DNA from: Sporopachydermia quercuum
Taxonomy: Eukaryota > Ascomycota > Sporopachydermiomycetes > Sporopachydermiales > Sporopachydermiaceae
Direction of reading: 5' to 3'
DNA: 64,000 nucleotides
Assembly (NCBI GenBank): GCA_001599295.1
Contig: BCGN01000004.1
Location: forward strand, 496,346 to 560,345
Below, one piece after another: positions 56,101 through 64,000 of the stretch (position 1 is its first letter; every line of letters begins with the position of its first letter). The notes under the pieces are model-generated. The model searched no databases, was not told the origin of the DNA, and saw nothing but the letters and a program-made list of their open reading frames with translations. Position numbers and translations under genes: made by a program.

Positions 56101-56929
56101 ATCGTATGGTATATATGAATATTATAAATCTGTATGGCATATTTTCACACTTTTCTTTTCGTTTGGATTTCAGTTTCAAATCTCGCCGCTAAGTATCTAA
56201 TTGCATATACTTTTTTCTTCTTCTTTTTTAATGTCTCTCTTTATTTTAACCACTTACAATTTTGACTTTACCTTAAATTCACTTCAACTATTGCTAAAAA
56301 TCAATCAATCAAGCAAAGAAATCTACCTGATCCAACATTATTTATCCACATGCATTGACCAGCATCACAAAAGGCAATTCAATAAGGCTTGATCATCCTG
56401 TGATTATTAGTGTTTCAGCTCGTAAGCTTAGTTGGGTATGAAAACAATGGTGTTTCAGTTGTGTGAAGATCTTAAATTATTTTTTTGTTCCAACTTTATT
56501 CGAATCAACTCTATAAGATACCAAAAATACCAAACCTTATTTAACAAAGAACGTCATGTAAGCGGTAAATGCGCACTCCAAAATAGTATTCTCAAGAATT
56601 ATTTGATCATCAAAGNTATTGAAGATTAGGTTTGGTGCACTAATTTCTGAGCATTTGGATGAAGTAGAATCCACAAGTTGATGCTTTCTCGAAAACTTAA
56701 TGGAAGAGACAATTTGTTACAACTGACAAGGAGTTAATGAGATTCAGACAATATCAAGATAAACTGCATCTGCGTAGTGAAGATTCCTTTGAGTTGAAAC
56801 TATCAACAAGTCAACGGACCTCTTGATTAATCTTTCCAGATTGATACCTGGTTTGAGTCATCCAATATTTATTTGCATTGAATGGTTACTTTATTTAGTT
56901 GTCTGTTTGTATACATATGAGTGACTTCA

Positions 56930-57095
56930 ATGGACTAGTACAGCAAGAAGATGATCCCTTTTCATTGCTGGGAAACAATCATCTTACTAGAAGCAATCGG
57001 AGGTTTCTTTCTGGTTGTTTGGTTCATTTGGCAGATTCACAATCTTCAGATCAATCGGGGTATCATTATCTTAGGCAATTGTCTTCAGTAATCTA
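56930..57095 (+). mobile_element. Possible Ty1/copia RNase H fossil
   Basis: A short frame has a weak resemblance to the copia RNase H segment 'R.S.SGY..HLA...' followed by a Ser-rich stretch. No flanking integrase, reverse transcriptase or LTR pair was recognised. If real it is an old, broken scrap. The resemblance may be accidental. Confidence 0.15.
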
Positions 57096-57492
57096 AGGGC
57101 GACTTTACAATTGCTGAGGACAATGTTACTTAAATGTAGTTTTCTTTTTTCCGATCTATATAAGTGCTAGAACCACTGATGTTCGAGACCAGCTTGCCAA
57201 GTATTACGCTGCATAGAGCAGATGCAACTTATGTCTTTGGATACCCTTTTTGCTCACACTTCCATTGTTGAACTCTTATTCAAGCATTGCTTATTCAACA
57301 GAGATGTAGTGCCATCATACAATATCTTCTACTTATAAGGTTCCCGAACCTGAAGAAGCACTTGTTCAGATGATTTCAGAACTCACACTTGAATGAATAC
57401 TGTCCTATGAAGTAATAATGGTTTACCTATTCTTTATTTAATTAACAATCTGGGTAACCACTTATTGATTATACGGTTTTCACTCAAACTTT

Positions 57493-57684
57493 CTATAGAC
57501 TTTTTTTATTCTTTTTATGTCTTACAATTAATAAGGTACTAAAAAGTCTTGCATTAATTAAGGTCAAAAGCCGAAACTCTTGAATATTGGATATACTTGC
57601 TTCAACTGTTCTTCCTTTTAATCCCAAGTTAACATTTAGGTGACGCAATAAAGCCATCATTCTGCGTTTACCTCCAGCTGAGAA
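57493..57684 (-). other. 63-codon open frame preceded by an acceptor-like CATAG
   Basis: The frame opens FSAGGKRRMMALLRHLNVNL and continues GLKGRTVEASISNIQEFR, ending at a TAG at 495-493 of that kilobase. It has a basic, amphipathic composition unlike the AT-rich random frames around it. Upstream is a pyrimidine tract ending CATAG, as in a 3' splice site. No family is recognised and no upstream exon was found. It may be an exon of a lost or unseen gene. Confidence 0.2.
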
Positions 57685-58363
57685 CTATGAAGGAAGATAA
57701 AAAGATTGGGTGATTAAGCAACTAATTATAATCAAATGCTGATAGGATGATGGAAACAAAAGTTTAGGAGCCTCTAATGGGGGCACTTGGAGATTGAATA
57801 AACATTTTCTACGAAGCCATTCAAAATTCTTTCAAAGCTGATAAGCCAATATTCTGAAGAGCTCATATTATAGTTGTTTACCACTCATAGACTGAGATCC
57901 CGTGAGATTATCCCTAGAACTCTAAAATGTGTTACTGAGTAATCATGAAAACAGCAGGAAGAACAGACTTTACCTAAAGTAAAAGAAGTAAATATAACCC
58001 CATTCTAGAAATGCTTGGAGTTTAATACAATTAAGGTGTTCCAATTAGGTTTCGGATCTTTAAATAAGGTTCAGGTTCAAACTGGATCTAGAAAATAAAC
58101 TTTGGCTGTACTCCAATAGGCTTCTAATAAGCCTTATTTTGGAACCTTCGTTTTGGTAGGCTTTTTTCCAATGGTCTGGCCAAGTCGATGTTCATATTTA
58201 TTATTTGGACTTGTATACATTTTCTATATGAACCCAAAGTATGCCCACCTTTGTTAGAATTTTGCCAGCGGGTCCAACATTTATCTGACTGAAAATGAAT
58301 GTTTTCAGTAACCGAGAGATGAAAGGTTCGATAAAATGGCAGATAATCTGAGCTAACACTCAG

Positions 58364-58383
58364 GTACCTAGCTAGCTAGGTAC
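58364..58383. repeat. Perfect 20-bp palindrome
   Basis: GTACCTAGCTAGCTAGGTAC is self-complementary over 20 bp, made of two overlapping CTAG-rich arms. It sits inside the gene desert about 1.76 kb upstream of the MedA-like start. By chance a 20-bp palindrome is expected far less than once per 64 kb. Confidence 0.97.
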
Positions 58384-59528
58384 GCACTTCAATGGACATG
58401 GGATTGATCTCATGACAGAATCTTCCATGAAAACATGGTAAAATATTCAGAAGTACTTGTTGTGAGAACGTGTCAATCATCCTAATTGGTACGTTATTAT
58501 AAGTTGGTGCCCTATGTATGTTATAAGGGTGTAGGTTCAATTACAATACTCATTGTTATAAATAATGGATGGCCATCAGGTATAGAAGGAAAAGATGGCT
58601 GTGTCTTAGGTTATAACAAATAGCGATGATAGTTTATAAGGAACTTTAAAAACACAGCAACTTTAATAACCCATCTAACAGTAAAGTTTTAATTATAGAA
58701 AGGACTAGTGATTATTACCGGATTGAACCTATATACGTCCAAACACTAACTGATGATAATAGCTTGTACTAATGACTTGATGAAAAAGTAATTATCTTTT
58801 TTTATCAAAGCTGTTTAATTCTATTTGCTTGTGGCTTTATATAAAATAAATAACCGCGTGAATAATGAAAGTAAACACACCTATTTCATTGAACTTCCTC
58901 GTTGAACTTCCTCTCGTAGATTCAAGTAATACGTTTATTTGGTTGATTTAATTAGGAAGTAAATTAGAGTTTGATGAGAAAGTTGAAGACTAGCAAAACC
59001 TAAATGTAACTTATGAACCTTTAGTCTCTGTTTCCATTTAGGAAAGCTCAAATATAGACATCCTTCCCCTCCCTTGAATTGAAGCTCAACCATTAATTTA
59101 TACATTTTCTCAACGGTGAGTTGTTCCTTGAAATTTAGATGAATCTGCTGANATTAATCATATTTAAATGCTTGATTTTAATCCTATTCAAACAGCAAAA
59201 ATCGTTTCTCAATCAAAGTTCTGTAATAGTAAAACTACAATTTTTGTGAATTCACCCTCCGTTCGCGTACGTTTAACGTTGCTTCATTAAGGTTAACGTT
59301 GGTTGCAACTCTATATTCAAGTATTGTTTAAACTTTTTATAGCCAGAAAACAATTAAACTTCGTCTACCTGCAATTCCCCTTTGTTTTCACTCATTTCTT
59401 GAGTGAATTGATAGAGATTTAGAGAGTGTACCTTCGTTGATTGATTTGTTGATTTGTATTAAACTCATTCTTTCCCTTTCTTCTCTCTTTTTCCCTTTTG
59501 TTCACTTGCAACGGTTACGAACTTTCAA

Positions 59529-60126
59529 TGGCACGACTTAGTAAAATGTGTTTCTGATATTGTATCTCACTGGATTATTTTCTTTTTTTTTCAACTGACC
59601 GGTGTTATTATCAATTATTTTTGACCCACATTCTTGTTGATAGTTTGTCCTTGCCCCCTATAACAACAAGTGCCCATCCCACAATAACAAAACTACAAAG
59701 CAGTTGGGAGAGATTGAACGTATGAGCATCATTTTATCGACCGACGTGATTATTCAGACAAAAGAACTCTTCATTTATAAGTCATAGGATTAAAGCATCC
59801 AGGCAATTCTTTAGTTGGTGTTACGTGCTACTATTGTGATCTTGAGATTTTCGATTATAGTATTATACACAAGCGGATATTTTGACATCTATAGATACTT
59901 TCGAAAACAAGTACAACATTAACTGCATCGGTTATAACAGGCGTTCATAAACTTTGTATGAATGTTGAATTGAATCGTGAAAATTTTGTAATATCTTGGT
60001 TATTGTCCTAGAAGTTCAAGATTTTGAAGGGCTATTGTATTATATGAGATTGAAGTGAAAACGGCTACTCTGATCACATAAATAGTAGTGTTATTCAAAG
60101 TGAAGTAAGCATCAGCTGAATTTTTG
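59529..60126 (+). promoter_or_regulatory. Putative long leader of the MedA-like gene with uORFs
   Basis: A pyrimidine-rich tract (about 59465-59510) resembles a yeast core promoter/initiator zone. Between it and the start at 60127 lie upstream ORFs at 59528-59557 (MARLSKMCF), 59722-59787 (21 codons) and 59958-60011 (17 codons). If transcription starts near 59.5 kb the leader is about 0.6 kb and should impose translational control. The start site itself is inferred. Confidence 0.4.
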
Positions 60127-61920
60127 ATGACAGATGATCAAAAGTGGGCCCAATCGAAGTTCCAAACATTAGCTCAGCTTCAAAGAAAAGTCCCATCGCA
60201 TCAAGATTCTCCTCAGGCAAACAGAGATTCTGGTTCACAATTTATAGTACCTTCATCTCACTTTGTTGGAAGTTCTGATACCTCTTCATCAGGTATTTAC
60301 AAACAACCTCATCAATTTCAAAACTCTCAAGGCTTGCTATCTGAAATGAGTTCTGGTTTAATCATGTCCGGTTCTTCTTCCTATGCTCCTGAACCTACAT
60401 TCTCGCAACAACAACAACCTCAACAGCAACAACAACAGCCACAACAACCACATCAGCCACATCAGCTGCATCAACCACAGCAACATACAGGAACGGATCA
60501 ATGGTACTACGCAAGTGACGCCCAACCGTACAATATTCAATCATACTCCGCATCATCTCTACCTCACAGTCATGCCTCCAATCCTAGTTCTACTTCTCTG
60601 TATCATCAGCCTCCACGGGATGATTTAACTGAAGATACTCAAGGCCAGCTCCAAAACCAATTAGGTGGATCTATTAGTCAACGAAGTTATGTGTCCGGTA
60701 CACCGCTAGGTTATACTAACGTATTACCTACTTCTAATTATATTCCTGACTCTGAACCATCCGATTCGTACTATTCAACTCGTTATTCACTTCCTAATCA
60801 ACCATCGAATATTGTTCCATTAATGAATTCTCAGCCACCCTCTCATGAACACTCACATCCAACAATGTTGGGAGGACTCAACTCGTCCCTTTATTATAAT
60901 GAAGGTTTACAAGCAAGTAATAGTTCATCAGATGATGCAACAAGAAGACTTCTAAAGACGCCCAGTCAACCCGTTCCACACTATGAATCAAGCATAGGTA
61001 ATCATGACCTGACAGCAAATAGCCAGATTCAGTCACTACCTTTCGGCTTAAGAACTGGTGGATCGTCATCCATTCCAGAAATTAAAGGAATGGGATCCCT
61101 AATGGATATGTCGAATGTTTCTCGTATCCATAAACCATTGAGTCATCAATTAGATAGAAACAGGGGTTATGCGCTACACGATTACAATCCAGCGCCTTAT
61201 ACTCAGGCTACTGGTATACCTGGGCAAGCTCTTGGTAGTGTTTCTTCTAGAAGAAAATCTATTTCAAGAATACCTCCAAAGATACCTCAACCTACATTGT
61301 ATTCTCTAATTCGATATAATGGTAGTACTAAGACTGATGTTCTGGATGATGAGAGATCACTACTGGATGTTGATTTCTCGTTATCGGGACTAACTATGGA
61401 GCAAATTACTAGTAGTTGGAGTGCCAGGGAATTGAGTGAAGGAAGAAGAATTGTAAGAGTAAGAAGAATACAGAATGCTAATATTTTACAGGCCTCTTTC
61501 GAACTTGAGGTAGATCCTAACACCCCGTTGGGTTCAGACACTATTGAAGTCAGTTGTATATACTGGGATAACCAGTATTGGATTACAAGTGTGGAGACTA
61601 TAACGATAGTAGAACTATTAGCAAATATCTATAGAGTAGAAAACGATCCAAGATTGAACAAGTCAGCTTCTCTGAATCCAATTTTGAGCCCAACTGGCGA
61701 GCCTCCAAAGAAGGAACGAGGTAGAATAAGAAGCAATATTTCATCCTTTTACGATCTAGTTTTATCGGAAAAATCAAATGCTGATTTCTACAAATTTGTT
61801 ATGGGCTTCCAGGACAAGATCCCTAGGCATTTTGCCAAATCTGTCAAAGTTATGAATTGGCGTAAAATTCATGATGCTTTATCGCGTGCTATTCAAAACT
61901 ACAAAGTTGTGAATAGCTAA
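60127..61920 (+). CDS. medA: Medusa (MedA)-family transcriptional regulator
   Basis: The 597-residue protein starts at the ATG at 60127. The first 400 residues are disordered, rich in Ser/Gln/Asn/Pro, with a Gln/Pro/His tract at about 93-125. The conserved domain (about 410-595) matches the MedA C-terminal domain in order: WSARELSEGRRIVRVRR (MedA 'W+..E...RRLVQF.R'), ASFELEV, IEVSCIYWD, YWITSVETITIVELL, then NADFYKFVMGF and KSVKVMNWRKIHDALSRAI ('FPNPKPRNIEKDVKVFPW' region). MedA proteins are ascomycete nuclear regulators of conidiation, adhesion and biofilm formation. S. cerevisiae has no clear orthologue. A role in filamentation or surface gene control here is inference. The single exon is preceded by a 12-kb gene-free region. 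Confidence 0.85.
   Translation: MTDDQKWAQSKFQTLAQLQRKVPSHQDSPQANRDSGSQFIVPSSHFVGSSDTSSSGIYKQPHQFQNSQGLLSEMSSGLIMSGSSSYAPEPTFSQQQQPQQQQQQPQQPHQPHQLHQPQQHTGTDQWYYASDAQPYNIQSYSASSLPHSHASNPSSTSLYHQPPRDDLTEDTQGQLQNQLGGSISQRSYVSGTPLGYTNVLPTSNYIPDSEPSDSYYSTRYSLPNQPSNIVPLMNSQPPSHEHSHPTMLGGLNSSLYYNEGLQASNSSSDDATRRLLKTPSQPVPHYESSIGNHDLTANSQIQSLPFGLRTGGSSSIPEIKGMGSLMDMSNVSRIHKPLSHQLDRNRGYALHDYNPAPYTQATGIPGQALGSVSSRRKSISRIPPKIPQPTLYSLIRYNGSTKTDVLDDERSLLDVDFSLSGLTMEQITSSWSARELSEGRRIVRVRRIQNANILQASFELEVDPNTPLGSDTIEVSCIYWDNQYWITSVETITIVELLANIYRVENDPRLNKSASLNPILSPTGEPPKKERGRIRSNISSFYDLVLSEKSNADFYKFVMGFQDKIPRHFAKSVKVMNWRKIHDALSRAIQNYKVVNS
60403..60490 (+). repeat. medA: CAA/CAG-rich Gln tract in the MedA-like protein
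   Basis: Runs of CAA, CAG and CAC/CCA codons encode QQQQPQQQQQQPQQPHQPHQ and similar. Such tracts often vary in length between strains and are common in transcriptional activation regions. Confidence 0.9.
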
Positions 61921-64000
61921 AAGAAATGTGTATGATGTATGCTTTGTTGTTTTCTTCAAACATACTATATTATATTTTACGCTTGACTTTTATCATCAGA
62001 TTCTGAAGTAATTTTAACGTCTTAACGTGTATTAATGTGTGTATTTTTGGTCCTAATATCATTTTTTTGTCTTCCGTTTTTCAAAATACATAATTAGACC
62101 TGAGTTTGATCTCAAACTATTTGTAATATCGTAATACCCAATTTTACCAGCGTTTACGGCCAAAACTGCAAGTCTGGGTGCCACATGTTTTTCAGAACTT
62201 CAAGCACAGGTTCCAATCAAAGTTTGATCCATTTTTATTAGAAAGATATACGTAGTGTTTTCATTCTTTTTCACTGAATCAATAGTCGTGAGATGATTAA
62301 TAGCATGTTTCACTTTTCTTCTCCCAGATCAATCAAACNTATCTTGCTAGGTATTTGCCATGGTAGCTAGCGCAGCGTTTTGCAAGTCCTACGCTTATTT
62401 ATCGCAATAAGATCAAGGTTTCAGGAAAAACAGAAAATCGATGTTTGAAAAGATAGTGTTTGTTTGTCACTGCATAATACCTTAATTTTTTAGTAAGCCA
62501 ATGATGATGTAAAAACACTTAGAGTTGAAGTTAAGATTTGAGCTGTCTTGGCAACCTAAGTTGTAACCTTAATTGGTAAACAGAGAGAAATAATAGGAGT
62601 CTGCATAAACGGCTAATATAATCAGCATATGCTGATCTCTAATAATTGAATATACACTTTCTACAATATAAAAGTGGTAGATGGTTGCATGGGTTACTTT
62701 TCTAATAGAGTAGTTACCTCTATTTTGGTTGAAAGACCCCAATATTTAAATAGCTTTTAGAGAAATGCTAAAACGTTGTTGTATTTTAGGTTTAACATCA
62801 AAGTCTCACATGTACCTTACTTTATCAACATGTTTAGAACTTGTGTGTTACTCTCCTTTCTTCCACAGTTTGGCTAAACTTGGTTCGCATGAAGTTCCCT
62901 ATTAGGGAAATTCCCCACTTCTTTGCTGGTGTTGCATGCGAAGAATAATTAGTATAATGCAGTACAATAATAGATAAACCTTCACAGACAAGAAAAAATA
63001 AAAAATAAAAATCAAAAGACCTTTCAAATCTTCTCGGAAATGACAACTGTGTGCAGTGTTGTGTTGAATATGACGGTCAAAATTTATGATATTGATTGAT
63101 ACACTAAAGTTCAGAAAAGAAGAAAGTTTCATCGAAAGTTTTATTTGTGGAGTATAAATTCCAATTTGATACCAAGTCAATGCTTTCACCAGTTTTCATT
63201 AATGAAGCCTTTACAACTCAAAAATCTTGACGCTTTTTTGCCATTAGAAGCACCTAGATAGATTAGCGGTCATATATTCTACCGTTTATTATTTGTCTAC
63301 GAAAAATAAAATTATTGACAATCATCTCGTAATTTTGTCTTAGAAGCACATTAATTTAATAAAGTTCGAATATGAATAAAATTACACTGTAATAGCTAAT
63401 TGGCTAATGAATTAAAATTAAGAAATAAATTGAGTTTCTGTTATTTATCGTCTGAAAGGCTAACGGTTTTAGAATCAGCATTCCGCGTTTGAAAATTTGC
63501 CGTAGTAAAATGGTGATTTATCTGAAAATTCCAAGTAATGCACAATATGCATGGGGAAGCGAAATTTCGGGTCCTAGAAATAGCGAGTAGTTGCTGCGAA
63601 CATCAAGTGAAACGAAAAAATCTTTAGCGAGAAGTTAAACTATTAAAAGAAGATCTCATAGAATATTGATATACGAGTTCCAGAAAATAATTCGAGATGT
63701 TGTCCATAAAATCTAAAATCATGTAAAGGTTCCTTTCATGTAAGAGGGAGACAACCCAGTTGAAAGATATTGCTTGATTTGAATGAAAGAAAGAGTGGTT
63801 AAAATACAGCTAGACAGCTGAATATCCTATGTTTTTTGCGATCATACAAAAGAGATTCAGTAGTGGCTGAGTGTTTTTGTTAGAGCAAAAACTCTCAAAT
63901 ACATGATTAATCTCCGGCGCCTCGGCAGATAGCAGCTGGGTAAAAAACCAACTCCCAGTAGAATATATCTTGTGGCTCAGCTTTTCAAACTGCTATGACT
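61921..64000. other. Non-coding sequence downstream of the MedA-like gene
   Basis: About 2.1 kb with no supported gene up to the window edge. The 95-codon minus-strand frame at 62902-63189 is hydrophobic and AT-driven, without a family signature. A small CTGGG/CCCAG inverted repeat lies near 63937-63960. Confidence 0.5.

Larger units (their letters stand above)
47900..60126. other. 12-kb gene desert upstream of the MedA-like gene
   Basis: No frame longer than about 100 codons is present and none has a recognisable domain. Contents noted separately are a 49-bp tandem duplication, a TACTAAC site leading into a 69-codon frame (50.0-50.2 kb), exon-like frames ending at GTAAGT (53.1 and 53.4 kb), a possible Ty1/copia scrap (56.9 kb) and a 63-codon minus-strand frame (57.5-57.7 kb). 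There are also a perfect 20-bp palindrome (58.4 kb) and the leader of the MedA-like gene with upstream ORFs. Single N bases are frequent. No tRNA, rRNA, SRP or RNase P signatures were found by eye. Confidence 0.6.

Noticed and set aside
57140-57220. tRNA-like GTTCGAGACC (B-box resemblance)
   Set aside because: Flanking bases do not form a T-arm or acceptor stem, and no A box lies at proper distance.
58500-58560. Second tRNA-like GGTTCAATTAC
   Set aside because: No cloverleaf could be drawn. The match is limited to the loop.
62902-63189. 95-codon minus-strand frame near the right edge
   Set aside because: Composition follows AT bias, overlaps another spurious frame, and shows no family motif or plausible start context.

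Overview
The window looks like a nuclear chromosome segment from a budding yeast (Saccharomycotina) that uses the standard genetic code. CTG encodes leucine at invariant Leu positions of three conserved proteins: the Hog1 'EIMLTW' segment, the mitochondrial LeuRS 'GMLHMGH' segment and the Ilv6 'HVLNCLV' segment. This argues against the CUG-Ser and CUG-Ala clades. The gene set also points away from Saccharomycetaceae: a TRAPPC11 (Foie gras) homologue, a Tyw4 protein with a C-terminal JmjC domain, a Medusa (MedA) homologue, CFEM proteins and a three-intron CENP-I gene. Introns use GTAAGT/GTATGT donors and TACTAAC-type branch sites. The sequence is AT-rich, gene-poor for a yeast, and has scattered single N positions. 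I could not fix genus or species.

Layout. 1-2258: the 5' end of DPB11 (-) diverges from PAF1 (+). 3060-9222: three tandem minus-strand secreted GPI-type wall proteins, two of them paralogous CFEM proteins, with long spacers. 9223-15861: a long spacer, then HOG1 (+), whose 8-codon first exon is separated from the rest by a 988-nt intron. 17956-28118: YCF1 (-) and a TRAPPC11-like gene (-). 28853-35243: PPM2/TYW4 (+, one intron) converging on GLC3 (-). 37096-37592: a tentative small multi-exon gene (+). 38359-47899: ILV6 (+), a TAG1-like vacuolar protein (-), NAM2 (+) and CTF3/CENP-I (-, four exons). 47900-60126: about 12 kb with no convincing gene, holding tandem repeats, a perfect 20-bp palindrome and a few exon-like relics. 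60127-61920: a MedA-like transcriptional regulator (+), followed by 2 kb of non-coding sequence.

The host genes are a mixture of housekeeping functions (replication initiation, Pol II elongation, tRNA wybutosine synthesis, glycogen, branched-chain amino acids, mitochondrial translation, inner kinetochore, TRAPP traffic). They do not form an operon-like system. The most distinctive region is 47.9-61.9 kb, where a Medusa-type developmental regulator sits behind an exceptionally long gene-free upstream region and a leader with several upstream ORFs. The cell-wall cluster at 3-9 kb, with palindromic GC-rich promoter elements, is second. No RNA genes, intact mobile elements or CRISPR arrays were recognised.
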